From positions 1 to 50,826 of the forward strand of contig JABDKJ010000020.1 of the NCBI GenBank assembly GCA_013002285.1: 50,826 nt of DNA, written 5' to 3'. Shown one piece after another: positions 28,081 to 36,573 of the stretch. How positions within the stretch are numbered: the stretch's first letter is position 1; each line of letters opens with the position of its first letter. The DNA is from Flavobacteriales bacterium (GTDB taxonomy: Bacteria; Bacteroidota; Bacteroidia; Flavobacteriales; JABDKJ01). A model generated the notes under the pieces. That model was not told where the DNA came from and made no database searches. It worked only from the letters and a program-made list of their open reading frames with translations. A program made the translations under genes and the position numbers.

Positions 28081-28665
28081 ATGAAACTCATATTCGCATC
28101 CCAGAACCAAAATAAAGTAGACGAAATAAGGTCTATATGTCCTGATGGTTATGAAATAGTTGGTTTGAATGACCTAGAAGAAATGGATGAACTCTCGGAG
28201 ACCAGTGAGACTCTAGAGGGCAATGCCATCCAAAAGGCAAAACAAGTGAATGCTTTATTCGGAAAACACTGCTTCGCAGATGATACTGGTTTAGAAATAC
28301 AAACGCTAGGAAATGAACCAGGAGTTTATTCTGCTCGCTATGCAGGGCCAGAAAAGAATGCTTTGAAAAACATACAAAAAGTACTTATCCTGCTTGCCAA
28401 CAAAGGAAATAGAAGAGCGCAATTCCGAACTGTTGTATGCGCAATAATTAATGGTGAACAAAAATTATTTGAGGGAATAGTAGAAGGCAAGATCACAAGA
28501 GAAAAAAGGGGAACCAATGGTTTTGGGTATGATCCCATTTTCGTTCCGGATGGAAGCACAAAGACCTTTGCTGAAATGACCCTGGAAGAAAAAAATAAGT
28601 TCAGCCATCGCAGCCGCGCATTCGGAAACTTCATGAATTATCTGGAGAGTCTAAAAAAAGACTGA
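28081..28665 (+). CDS. rdgB: Non-canonical purine NTP pyrophosphatase (RdgB/HAM1)
   Basis: This enzyme hydrolyses ITP, dITP and XTP to monophosphates, keeping deaminated purines out of DNA and RNA. The 194-residue product shows the SQNQNKVDEI nucleotide motif (residues 7-16), ADDTGLEI with metal-binding acids, GFGYDPIF, and the SHRSRA motif near the C-terminus. Length is normal. It faces the convergent ddl gene, with one base between the two stops. Confidence 0.96.
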   Translation: MKLIFASQNQNKVDEIRSICPDGYEIVGLNDLEEMDELSETSETLEGNAIQKAKQVNALFGKHCFADDTGLEIQTLGNEPGVYSARYAGPEKNALKNIQKVLILLANKGNRRAQFRTVVCAIINGEQKLFEGIVEGKITREKRGTNGFGYDPIFVPDGSTKTFAEMTLEEKNKFSHRSRAFGNFMNYLESLKKD

Positions 28666-28666
28666 A

Positions 28667-29662
28667 TTAATAAAGCACTTTAGTTCCCATTTTCTCAGAA
28701 ATAAGATCGCTAAGGAACGAGCGCATTTCTTTATCGGCTGCTTTTAGTTGTTTTGGAATAATACTTTCCACGCTCATCCCTGGAACTGTATTCAATTCAA
28801 TAACAAATAGTTCATTGTGCACGAGCATGTAATCTATGCGCACTATGCCCTGACAACCTAGTTGATGATAGATCTTTTTTGAAAGCTCCTGACAATTGAT
28901 GAATATGCTTTCCTCTATGCGTGCAGGAGTGATCTCTTGTGTTTTGTCATCCAAATACTTCGCGTCATAATCAAAGAATTCATTCGCTGAAACGATCTCT
29001 GTTACCGGTAGAGCTATCAATTCTCCGCGCTTCCTATAGACCCCACAAGTGATCTCAACACCATCCAAGAATGACTCAATTATTGCTGTACTATGTTCTT
29101 CGAATGCCTTGTTTAATGCACCCTGCAACTCAGATAGGTCTTTAACTTTTGAAATTCCAAGGCTACTTCCAGCTCGACTTGGCTTGACAAAACATGGCAC
29201 GCCAAGATCTTGACGAACTTGCTCTTCGTCTAGATGATCACCCTTTTGGAGAACCATATTCTTGGCGACCCTAAATCCTTTTCCCCTAAGCGCCATTTGC
29301 GTGTAGGCCTTATCAAAAGTCAATCCCATATTGGCACTATCCCCCGTAGAGTATGGGATCCCTATCAATTCAAAGTAAGCCTGCAGTATACCGTCTTCAC
29401 CGGGTGTTCCATGAATTATTATGAATGCAAAGTCGAAATTCAATTTTTCTCCGTGAACGGAAGCAGTGAAATTATTCTTATCGATCTCGAATTCATCTCC
29501 ATTAACAATACACACCCAGTTTTCATTTACGATCTTGACCAGAATAGGATCGAACAATTCCGGGTCCAATCCATTCATAATGGTCTCTGAGCTTTTCATT
29601 GAGATCACGCGTTCTTCAGAAAAGCCTCCAGCCACAACTGCTATTCTAATTCTATCGGGCAT
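28667..29662 (-). CDS. ddl: D-alanine--D-alanine ligase
   Basis: This ATP-grasp ligase makes the D-Ala-D-Ala dipeptide of peptidoglycan. The 331-residue product has the HGTPGEDG loop, the PCFVKPSRAGSSLGISKV ATP-binding strand, the ITCGVYRKRGE stretch, and the ELNTVPGMS metal/ATP motif at the end. It is divergent from the PASTA-protein gene, which also relates to peptidoglycan. Confidence 0.96.
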   Translation of the reverse strand: MPDRIRIAVVAGGFSEERVISMKSSETIMNGLDPELFDPILVKIVNENWVCIVNGDEFEIDKNNFTASVHGEKLNFDFAFIIIHGTPGEDGILQAYFELIGIPYSTGDSANMGLTFDKAYTQMALRGKGFRVAKNMVLQKGDHLDEEQVRQDLGVPCFVKPSRAGSSLGISKVKDLSELQGALNKAFEEHSTAIIESFLDGVEITCGVYRKRGELIALPVTEIVSANEFFDYDAKYLDDKTQEITPARIEESIFINCQELSKKIYHQLGCQGIVRIDYMLVHNELFVIELNTVPGMSVESIIPKQLKAADKEMRSFLSDLISEKMGTKVLY

Positions 29663-29781
29663 TAGTTAAGTGAAATTGCACATCTTAGCTTATAACTCAA
29701 TATGCTTGTTAATTATTTTTAAACATATGTATTTGAACGGTATAGGTCCAAAATAAAATATCGCAATACAAGTTGTAGTGT

Positions 29782-29789
29782 TATATTTG
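29782..29789 (+). promoter_or_regulatory. Candidate Bacteroidota -7 promoter box for the PASTA gene
   Basis: TATATTTG matches the TAnnTTTG consensus exactly and ends ten bases before ATG at 29799. A clear TTTG at -33 is not seen, so support is partial. Its position favours the 29799 start over the upstream GTG at 29778, which lies before the box. Confidence 0.35.
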
Positions 29790-29798
29790 ACCACTTTT

Positions 29799-30635
29799 AT
29801 GATAAGGGATCTTATTGCATTTGTATTTAGTAGGTCATTCCTAAAAAATCTAGGGATCTATGCGCTCATTATTGGACTGATATTGGTCTTTACTTTCATT
29901 TGGTTGCGATTCTATACGAACCATGGAGAGACTATAGAAGTACCCGATCTTATCGAACACAGTATTATGGAGGCCCATAGCATTGTTGATAAGAATGATT
30001 TGAAGATCGTAGTTCAGGATTCCGTTTACTTACCTCATCATATGCCCGGCCGGGTCATATCTCAAAATCCACCCGCATATGCGTTGAATTCCAAAGGAGA
30101 CTCTGTAAGAAGAAGTGTTAAAGAAGGGCGAAAGATCTATGTAACGATCACTAGAATAACGCCTCCAAACAAGGTTATGCCAGACCTTGTGGACATTTCT
30201 GAAAGGGTTGCGCTTATTAAGCTAGAAGCAGCAGGTCTCGTATTGGGGGATGTGAGTTACGAACCAAACCAGATAGGCGATAACTTAATACTTAAACAAC
30301 GCTACAAAGGAAAAGATATCGCTCCTGGCACTAAATTAAAAATGGGAGAAAAGATCGATCTCGTTGTTAGCAAGAGATCGTTAGATAAAAAACAAGTGCC
30401 TGATCTATATGGAATGACCATGAGAGAAGCGCGTTCTTTTTTAAATGACCGCTCTCTTAATTTAGGAATTGTGATAAAATGCGTCAATTGCAATGACAAG
30501 ACGGATAGCTTAAAAGCAAGAATATATGACCAAAAACCACGTTCTACTGGTCAGTATGTGGGTATTGGAGGAAACGTAGATATATACATGACTATGGATA
30601 ATGAAGGTTTTCGATCGGAAAAAAGAGGGAAATGA
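29799..30635 (+). CDS. PASTA-domain membrane protein without a kinase
   Basis: The roughly 278-residue product has a short cytoplasmic tail, one membrane helix (about 15-36) and three PASTA domains (about 45-120, 122-190 and 192-272), beginning VPDLIEH, MPDLVDI and VPDLYGM. PASTA domains bind peptidoglycan or its fragments and are best known from Ser/Thr kinases and penicillin-binding proteins. Here the kinase part is absent and the protein is only anchor plus PASTA. It is divergent from ddl and overlaps the next gene by four bases. An in-frame GTG at 29778 would add seven residues. Confidence 0.9.
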   Translation: MIRDLIAFVFSRSFLKNLGIYALIIGLILVFTFIWLRFYTNHGETIEVPDLIEHSIMEAHSIVDKNDLKIVVQDSVYLPHHMPGRVISQNPPAYALNSKGDSVRRSVKEGRKIYVTITRITPPNKVMPDLVDISERVALIKLEAAGLVLGDVSYEPNQIGDNLILKQRYKGKDIAPGTKLKMGEKIDLVVSKRSLDKKQVPDLYGMTMREARSFLNDRSLNLGIVIKCVNCNDKTDSLKARIYDQKPRSTGQYVGIGGNVDIYMTMDNEGFRSEKRGK

Positions 30636-32506
30636 AATGGTCAAATGTATTAGTAATTAGAATGAGAAAAGAACTTTTTACATGCTTTACTTTGCTTTTA
30701 GCATTTGTATTCATAGATGCACAAGAAGTGGAAGTTGATCTGCCCCACAATGCTATCCAAGCAAAAGAATATGCTCAGAAAAGATCTATACGAAACACCT
30801 CTAGGTCTTTGGTTAGCCTGCCTTTCATAGATGATTTCTCTATTGACAAATTCCCCGGAAATTTGGCTGGAAATCAAGTTTTGTGGGAAACTGGCTGCTC
30901 TTGGAGAAATGAGACATTTGCCGTGAATGCACCTACACTTGGCGTTGCAACTTTTGATGGACTTGATTGTACAGGTTATCCTTACAATTTTGAAAGTGCA
31001 AATTCATTTGGCTCGGCAGATACATTAACTTCCACCGACATAGATCTTTCTTCGGCTTCTGGGAATATAGTGTTAAGCTTTCTATACCAAGCGCAGGGCT
31101 GGGGAAACCAACCAGAATCCTCAGACTCCTTGGTACTTGAATTTTGGGCACCCGACTCTTTGCAATGGTACTGGGCTTGGTCTTCACCTGGAAAGGTATT
31201 GGATGACTTTGAAATGGTCTTGATCTCCATTGAGAATGATCAATATTTAAAACCTGATTTCAAATTCAGGTTCCGAAATTACGCGACCCTTTCAGGGGCA
31301 TTGGATCATTGGAATCTGGACTACATAGAGTTGGACGACAATCGAAGTTTGGATGATACCATTATTCAAGACTTGGCTTTCTTCGAACCTCAATACACTC
31401 TTTTGAATGGATATTCAAGTGTTCCGTGGTCACATTATAGCGAAAGCTTAATGCGCTCAGATATTTTGGGTTTTGCCAAAAATAATGGCAACAATGGATC
31501 TTTCATGTCTAACAATACGCTTGAGATCTTTGAAAATGGCATATCGCAAGGCATTTCCATGAATTTCACGGGAGAGCCTTCTGTTTCAGCAGGTTCTGTT
31601 CAAGGATACAATTATGGCGTAACCGATGATGGACTTTCTTACGGATCATCATTCTCGGGAGAAATTACTTTTGATGTTGAATTTTCTTTTACCGTTTCAC
31701 CCGACTTTGTAGTTGACAATAACGTTCAACATTTTCAGCAAACATTCACTGACTACTATGCCTATGATGATGGTTCTGCCGAACGTGGATATGGTGTAGA
31801 TATAGCAGGAGGGCAAGTAGCTTATCGTTTTGATGTTTTAGAAGCGGACAGTATTGCAGCTTTATATATGTACTTCCTTCCGGTAGCAGAAGACCCAAGT
31901 GAAGACCCCTTCTACTTAACGATCTGGAGTCATAACGACCTTTTGAATTGCCCTGACACCATTATTCATCAAGACAATATAGCGGCCCCATCTTCTACGG
32001 ATTATCAAACGGCTCATGACTATTTCCTTGTGTATCCGTTACAAGAAAAAATTGGTGTAAATGCAAATGAGTCAGTATGGATAGGATGGGTGCAATCTGG
32101 AGATGTTTCATTGAACATTGGGAACGACAAGAACACGAACAACAATATTGAACGTTTGAAATATAACGTTGCCGGAGCTTGGAACAGCAGCATTATTCCA
32201 GGTTCATTAATGATGAGACCGGCCTTTGGAGAGATACCAGTCGTTAGTATAGATGAGCCCATTTCAGAAATGGATATTAAGCTCTATCCGAATCCAACTA
32301 AGGGTCTTCTTTTCTTAGACCTTCCAGATATGGGCAGCAATTGGAGATATGATCTCTTTGGTCTTCAAGGCAACATCATAGCCTCTGAGATCTTAAAAGG
32401 AAATAAGATCGATCTTGCGGATGACCTAAGTGGAATGTATTACATTCGCTTCCAACATCCATCAATGGAAAAACCCATCACAAAAAAGATCATCGTTGTC
32501 AGATGA
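30632..32506 (+). CDS. Secreted protein with T9SS type A sorting domain
   Basis: The 624-residue product has a signal peptide, a MAM/CUB-like region (about 115-245) with DLSSASGNIVLSFLYQA and DHWNLDYIELDD, further beta-rich sequence with no recognised catalytic motif, and a T9SS type A domain (about 546-624) with LYPNPTKG. The start overlaps the PASTA gene stop (ATGA). A second ATG at 30662 gives a more usual signal-peptide n-region (MRKELF) and may be the true start. It lies between the PASTA gene and the pseudouridine synthase. It is likely a surface-exposed or released protein; function unknown. Confidence 0.87.
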   Translation: MKWSNVLVIRMRKELFTCFTLLLAFVFIDAQEVEVDLPHNAIQAKEYAQKRSIRNTSRSLVSLPFIDDFSIDKFPGNLAGNQVLWETGCSWRNETFAVNAPTLGVATFDGLDCTGYPYNFESANSFGSADTLTSTDIDLSSASGNIVLSFLYQAQGWGNQPESSDSLVLEFWAPDSLQWYWAWSSPGKVLDDFEMVLISIENDQYLKPDFKFRFRNYATLSGALDHWNLDYIELDDNRSLDDTIIQDLAFFEPQYTLLNGYSSVPWSHYSESLMRSDILGFAKNNGNNGSFMSNNTLEIFENGISQGISMNFTGEPSVSAGSVQGYNYGVTDDGLSYGSSFSGEITFDVEFSFTVSPDFVVDNNVQHFQQTFTDYYAYDDGSAERGYGVDIAGGQVAYRFDVLEADSIAALYMYFLPVAEDPSEDPFYLTIWSHNDLLNCPDTIIHQDNIAAPSSTDYQTAHDYFLVYPLQEKIGVNANESVWIGWVQSGDVSLNIGNDKNTNNNIERLKYNVAGAWNSSIIPGSLMMRPAFGEIPVVSIDEPISEMDIKLYPNPTKGLLFLDLPDMGSNWRYDLFGLQGNIIASEILKGNKIDLADDLSGMYYIRFQHPSMEKPITKKIIVVR

Positions 32507-33524
32507 TATAGAACATACTGAAGAAGAGTTATTCGAGCATTATAGACTAAAGGTAGATCCCGGACAAGAGCCTCTAAGGATAGATAAGTTCCTTATGGCG
32601 CGCTTGCCAAATACTTCTCGAACAAAACTGCAGACGGCCGCGAATAATGGCAGTATCAAGGTGAATGAAAAAAGCGTAAAGCCCAATTTCAAGATCAAGC
32701 CTGGTGATGATATTTCTATTGTATTGCCCTACCCCGTTCGAGAGATAGAACTTATACCAGAAAATATTCCTTTGGAGATCCTTTACGAAGATGATGACCT
32801 GGTCGTGCTGAATAAAGAAGCCGGAATAGTTGTGCATCCTGGTTATGGCAACTATACGGGAACGCTAGTTAATGCGCTTGTATACCACTTCGGTCAATTA
32901 CCAGACAAAGGTGACCATACAGACCCTCGTCCTGGGCTGGTCCATCGATTAGATAAAAAAACCACGGGTGTCATGGTCATCGCAAAGACAGATCATGCGC
33001 TTACGCACTTGGCTAAACAATTTTACGACAGGACCATTGATAGGCGTTATGCGGCCATCGCATGGGGAGACTTGGATGAAAATGGCACTGTTGAAGGGCA
33101 TATTGGTCGTTCACTCAAGAATAGAAAAGTAATGACCGTTTTCCCAGAAGCAGAATATGGAAAGCATGCTGTCACGCACTACAAGGTGATCAAGCGCCTA
33201 GGTTATGTCACTCACGTAGAATGCAAATTGGAAACAGGAAGAACACATCAGATCCGAGTGCATATGAAGCACATAGGACATCCTCTTTTTGGCGATGATG
33301 AATATGGAGGAGATAAGATCTTGAAAGGAACGATCTTCACGAAGTATAAGCGATTCGTAGAAAACTGTTTTGACATTCTCCCGAGGCAAGCATTGCACGC
33401 AAAGTCCTTGGAATTTGAACACCCCACGACTGGTGAACGGATGAAATTCGAAAAAGAGATCCCAGACGATATGGCTAAAGTCCTTGAGCGTTGGGAGAAT
33501 TACATTCAGTCCAGGACCAATTAA
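32496..33524 (+). CDS. rluD: RluA-family 23S rRNA pseudouridine synthase
   Basis: The enzyme isomerises uridine in RNA; the RluD-like form modifies helix 69 of 23S rRNA. The product has an N-terminal S4 RNA-binding domain (RIDKFLMARLPNTSR onwards) and a catalytic domain with RPGLVHRLDKKTTG, whose Asp is the nucleophile, and LETGRTHQIRVHM. TTG at 32496 is preferred: it begins the protein just before the family's usual EELFEHYR opening and overlaps the upstream gene by 11 bases. ATG at 32430 would add 22 residues inside the T9SS gene. The exact target uridines cannot be fixed from sequence, so the symbol is tentative. Confidence 0.9.
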   Translation: MSDDIEHTEEELFEHYRLKVDPGQEPLRIDKFLMARLPNTSRTKLQTAANNGSIKVNEKSVKPNFKIKPGDDISIVLPYPVREIELIPENIPLEILYEDDDLVVLNKEAGIVVHPGYGNYTGTLVNALVYHFGQLPDKGDHTDPRPGLVHRLDKKTTGVMVIAKTDHALTHLAKQFYDRTIDRRYAAIAWGDLDENGTVEGHIGRSLKNRKVMTVFPEAEYGKHAVTHYKVIKRLGYVTHVECKLETGRTHQIRVHMKHIGHPLFGDDEYGGDKILKGTIFTKYKRFVENCFDILPRQALHAKSLEFEHPTTGERMKFEKEIPDDMAKVLERWENYIQSRTN

Positions 33525-33591
33525 CATCTTTTTACAAAAACACTTACACGATTTTTCATGAGCCCTCGTTCTAATTTCAAGAACGAACAAC

Positions 33592-34281
33592 ATGATAAAC
33601 ATTATTAAGAAAGAGGCTAGGCTGATCGCTATACTCGGCCTTTCCATTTCTCTTAGTTTAGCTTTGAGCTTTCTGCGATTCAAGCTTTCAGGGAACATTC
33701 ACTATGGCTTTCTGATCTGGAATTTGATCCTTGCCGGAATTCCGCTGGTCATTGCTTTGGTCCTTCATCACAAAATGGAAAAAATAAAGACGATCGTCCT
33801 ATTGCTTATGATCGGTATGTGGCTTTTGTTCTTCCCTAATGCACCATATATCATTACAGATATTTTTCATCTTAGACCAAGAGATGGTATAGCACTGTGG
33901 TACGACCTCATCCTTATAGTCTCCTATGCTTGGAACGGACTTATCCTCGGCTTTTACAGCCTGTGGCATATAAAGGAATTGGTAAGAAAGAAGTGGAATA
34001 AGGGTCTGGCAAATACGCTCATATTCATTTCCCTTTTCCTTGCCGGATTTGGAGTTTATCTTGGAAGGTACTTACGATGGAATAGCTGGGACATTATATT
34101 AAACCCTCAGAGACTAGCTCTCGATATCTTGAACCGCATCCTTCACCCCTTCCAACATACCGCAACATGGAGCATGACCATTATTTTCGCGAGTTTTTTG
34201 ATCATTGCTTACTTAAGCATTACGCATTTTGGATATTTGCATCTCAAAAGCCGACAAAATGAAAGCCCAGAAAAGCAATAA
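33592..34281 (+). CDS. DUF1361 membrane protein
   Basis: The 229-residue product has six or seven membrane helices and the DUF1361 hallmarks: FLIWNLILAGIPL, WLLFFPNAPYIITDIFHL, YDLILIVSYAWNG and GVYLGRYLRWNSWD. The family has no established function. The gene follows the pseudouridine synthase and overlaps the diacylglycerol-kinase-type gene by 23 bases, so the two may be co-translated. Confidence 0.9.
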   Translation: MINIIKKEARLIAILGLSISLSLALSFLRFKLSGNIHYGFLIWNLILAGIPLVIALVLHHKMEKIKTIVLLLMIGMWLLFFPNAPYIITDIFHLRPRDGIALWYDLILIVSYAWNGLILGFYSLWHIKELVRKKWNKGLANTLIFISLFLAGFGVYLGRYLRWNSWDIILNPQRLALDILNRILHPFQHTATWSMTIIFASFLIIAYLSITHFGYLHLKSRQNESPEKQ

Positions 34282-34633
34282 TGGATTTATCGCAGGAAGA
34301 ATAAAAAGCTTCGGACATGCCTTTAATGGCATTCCTTACATCATGAAAGAGCGAAATATGTGGGTACATCTATTTGCTGCTATTCTTATCATTTGTGGAG
34401 CATTCTATTTTCAATTTGAAAAAATGGAATGGTGTATTCTCATTTTGTGCATTACATTGATATTCGCGCTTGAAGGTCTTAACACTGCAATAGAATATCT
34501 GGTGGACCTGGTATCACCGGAGCACGACAAACTTGCAGGTAAAGTTAAAGACATCAGTTCTGCTGGGGTGCTTTTCGGTGCAATAGGTGTGTTGATCATC
34601 GGTATTCTCCTTTTTGCAAGGCATTTCTCTTAA
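34259..34633 (+). CDS. dgkA: Diacylglycerol kinase / undecaprenol kinase family protein
   Basis: This small integral-membrane lipid kinase phosphorylates diacylglycerol or undecaprenol. The product of about 124 residues has a cytoplasmic N-terminus with SFGHAFNGI, three membrane helices, and the family core ALEGLNTAIEYLVDL, then PEHDKLAGKVKDISSAGVLF, with the Glu, Asn and Asp positions that bind ATP-Mg. The start at ATG 34259 fits the family; an upstream TTG-type start would add ten residues. Undecaprenol kinase activity would link it to cell-wall and glycan lipid recycling, but the substrate cannot be settled here. Confidence 0.9.
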   Translation: MKAQKSNNGFIAGRIKSFGHAFNGIPYIMKERNMWVHLFAAILIICGAFYFQFEKMEWCILILCITLIFALEGLNTAIEYLVDLVSPEHDKLAGKVKDISSAGVLFGAIGVLIIGILLFARHFS

Positions 34634-34652
34634 GGCAGAACCTTCTATTGTT

Positions 34653-34660
34653 TATCTTTG
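34653..34660 (+). promoter_or_regulatory. Candidate -7 promoter box for the CxxC gene and metH homocysteine module
   Basis: TATCTTTG is an exact TAnnTTTG match ending eleven bases before ATG 34672. No convincing -33 TTTG is seen. It lies inside the longest open frame starting at 34648, which supports ATG 34672 as the true start. Confidence 0.35.
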
Positions 34661-34671
34661 TTGTTTCGATA

Positions 34672-34911
34672 ATGAATAAGACTTTCAAATATCTTTTGAT
34701 AATTACAGCATTGCTTTTGATCACAATAAACGTAGACGCTCAATGCTCTATGTGTAAGGCTGTGGTTGAATCTGGAATAGACAATTCCCAAAGTGTGGAG
34801 ATCGGTAAAGGGATCAATCAAGGGATCTATTTCTTAATGGCTATACCCTATTTACTATTGAGTATTTTGGCATATACATTTTACAAGAATAGAAGAGTAA
34901 CGGAAGTATAA
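34672..34911 (+). CDS. Small membrane protein with CxxC motif
   Basis: A 79-residue product with a signal peptide or first membrane helix (about 4-22), a CSMC motif right after the likely cleavage site (AQCSMCKA), and a second membrane helix (about 48-68) with a short basic tail. It stops directly before the ATG of the homocysteine methyltransferase module, with no spacer. Small Bacteroidota proteins of this layout are known as hypothetical proteins only. The CxxC could bind metal or heme or take part in thiol chemistry, which is inference. Confidence 0.75.
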   Translation: MNKTFKYLLIITALLLITINVDAQCSMCKAVVESGIDNSQSVEIGKGINQGIYFLMAIPYLLLSILAYTFYKNRRVTEV

Positions 34912-35916
34912 ATGGCGGACATTCAAAAAGCATTAGAAGAGCGCATTCTTATTCTGGATGGGGCCATGGGCACCATGATACAGGCCTATCGACTTGAAGA
35001 AAGCGACTTTAGAGGTAAGCAATTCGAAGATCATGACCACCCTCTAAAAGGCAACAATGACCTGCTTTCACTTACCAGACCAGATATCATTCATGATATT
35101 CACATGCAATTCTTGGATGCCGGTGCAGACATTATTGAAACCAATACGTTTAGCGGAACTAGTATTGCCCAAGCAGACTATGGCTTGGAAGATGTTATTC
35201 ATGAGCTCAATAAGAAGGCCGCAGAGATCGCTAAAGAAGCTGCTCTCGGAAAAACTGAAGAAGATCCCAATAAACCGAGATGGGTTGCAGGAGCAATGGG
35301 ACCGACCAATAAAACGGCTTCACTGTCTCCAGACGTGAATGATCCAGGATATAGGGCGATCACATTCAATGAGCTGAAAGATGCTTACGCAGAACAAGCA
35401 AGAGGACTGATCGATGGCGGAGTGGACCTGCTTCTGGTTGAAACTATTTTCGACACTTTAAATGCTAAAGCTGCATTTTTTGGGATACAAGAGGTATTCA
35501 CAGAAAGAAACATTTCATTGCCTTTGATGGCATCAGGTACCATTACAGACGCTAGCGGAAGAACGCTTTCGGGGCAAACATCGGAAGCCTTTTTGATCTC
35601 TTTATCGCATGTGCCTTTGTTGAGCATAGGTTTTAATTGTGCGCTGGGTGCTTCGCAGCTTAGACCTTATCTAAAGATCGTTGCCAGAAAAGCAGACTTT
35701 TATATTTCAGCATATCCGAATGCGGGTCTACCCAACGAAATGGGTGAATACGATCAAAGCCCTGAGGATATGAAAAAGGAAGTCGAAGAATATTTGGAAG
35801 AAGGTTTGGTGAATATTTTGGGAGGTTGTTGTGGGACCACTCCTCTGCATATAAAGGCGATGGCTGATGCTGCAAAGGACTTTAAGCCGAGGACTCTCAA
35901 AACTTTAGCCCAATAA
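34912..35916 (+). CDS. metH: Homocysteine S-methyltransferase module of a split MetH
   Basis: This is the N-terminal domain of cobalamin-dependent methionine synthase as a separate 334-residue protein. It is a (beta/alpha)8 barrel that binds homocysteine through zinc. It opens [13 protein letters not shown] and has [13 protein letters not shown]. The zinc ligands are Cys243 (in GFNC) and Cys306-Cys307 (in LGGCCGTTP). It ends where full-length MetH would enter the pterin-binding domain, which is found at 3590-6280. A stand-alone BHMT-like enzyme is less likely, as the genome segment carries the matching three-module partner. It begins immediately after the CxxC gene stop. Confidence 0.95.
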   Translation: MADIQKALEERILILDGAMGTMIQAYRLEESDFRGKQFEDHDHPLKGNNDLLSLTRPDIIHDIHMQFLDAGADIIETNTFSGTSIAQADYGLEDVIHELNKKAAEIAKEAALGKTEEDPNKPRWVAGAMGPTNKTASLSPDVNDPGYRAITFNELKDAYAEQARGLIDGGVDLLLVETIFDTLNAKAAFFGIQEVFTERNISLPLMASGTITDASGRTLSGQTSEAFLISLSHVPLLSIGFNCALGASQLRPYLKIVARKADFYISAYPNAGLPNEMGEYDQSPEDMKKEVEEYLEEGLVNILGGCCGTTPLHIKAMADAAKDFKPRTLKTLAQ

Positions 35917-35946
35917 AAAGCCCCAGTGTTTCCACCAGGGCCTTCC
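35913..35946 (-). terminator. Rho-independent terminator of the sigma-factor gene
   Basis: Read on the minus strand, a GGCCCTGGTG / CACTGGGGCT stem with a GAAA-type loop is followed by a T run. It lies 26 bases past the sigma-factor stop and just after the convergent metH-module stop. On the plus strand the stem is not followed by T, so it mainly serves the minus strand. Confidence 0.75.
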
Positions 35947-35971
35947 GAACTAACCAAAACTAACCAAATTT

Positions 35972-36559
35972 TTAGGAGCGGTGTAGGATCACTTCTTTCT
36001 CCTCAACCATTTTTCTCAAATTGATCAAGGCATATCGCATACGTCCCAGAGCGGTATTAATGCTCACATTTGTACGCTCCGCGATATCTTTGAAGCTCAT
36101 GCCCATGTAATGTCTTAACATGATTATCTCCTTTTGTTCGTCCGGAAGCAATTCCACTAAATGTTTCAGGTCGGAGTGTATCTGATCAGTGATCATCTCT
36201 TCCTGTATATTTGGGTCTTCCTGTTCTATCGTAGCAAAAGGACTATAGTCATCATCTTCTCTAACTTTTGGCATTTTCTTGGCCTTTCTGAAATGGTCGA
36301 TGACCAGGTTATGAGCGATCCTTATCACCCAAGGAAGGAATTTGCCTTCTTCATTGTATTTACCGCGTTTCAAGGTATTGATCACCTTTATGAAGGTGTC
36401 TTGAAAAATGTCTTCTGAAAGATCTTTGTCCCGCACCATTAAATAAACGTGCGTATACACTTTGTTCCTATGACGTTCCAATAGAACCTCAAATGACCTT
36501 TCGTTACCGTTGATGTAATTTTTGATCAGAGTCTGATCAGAGATACCTGAATATTGCAT
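35972..36559 (-). CDS. ECF-family RNA polymerase sigma factor
   Basis: The 195-residue product has sigma-70 region 2 (about 22-95, with DLSEDIFQDTFIKV and LPWVIRIAHNLVIDHFRK) and region 4 (about 130-185, with LPDEQKEIIMLRHYMGMSFKDIA and a helix-turn-helix). No anti-sigma gene follows; the next gene downstream is convergent. Such stand-alone, highly conserved ECF factors are typical of Bacteroidota. It is divergent from uvrA. It has a near-perfect Shine-Dalgarno (36567-36573), unlike all other genes in the window. Confidence 0.93.
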   Translation of the reverse strand: MQYSGISDQTLIKNYINGNERSFEVLLERHRNKVYTHVYLMVRDKDLSEDIFQDTFIKVINTLKRGKYNEEGKFLPWVIRIAHNLVIDHFRKAKKMPKVREDDDYSPFATIEQEDPNIQEEMITDQIHSDLKHLVELLPDEQKEIIMLRHYMGMSFKDIAERTNVSINTALGRMRYALINLRKMVEEKEVILHRS

Positions 36560-36566
36560 AATAAAC

Positions 36567-36573
36567 CCTCCTT
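36567..36573 (-). promoter_or_regulatory. Strong Shine-Dalgarno of the ECF sigma-factor gene
   Basis: Reading the minus strand, AAAGGAGGG lies 6-7 bases before the ATG at 36559 (core AAGGAGG at 36573-36567). Bacteroidota genes normally lack this sequence, and the other genes here start after A/T-rich leaders. In Flavobacterium johnsoniae the 16S anti-Shine-Dalgarno is held within the ribosome with the help of bS21, and strong Shine-Dalgarno sequences are kept on few genes, bS21's own among them. Confidence 0.8.

Noticed and set aside
33198..33698. A 166-residue minus-strand frame across rluD and the DUF1361 gene
   Set aside because: It covers the ends of two well-supported plus-strand genes and has no recognisable motif.
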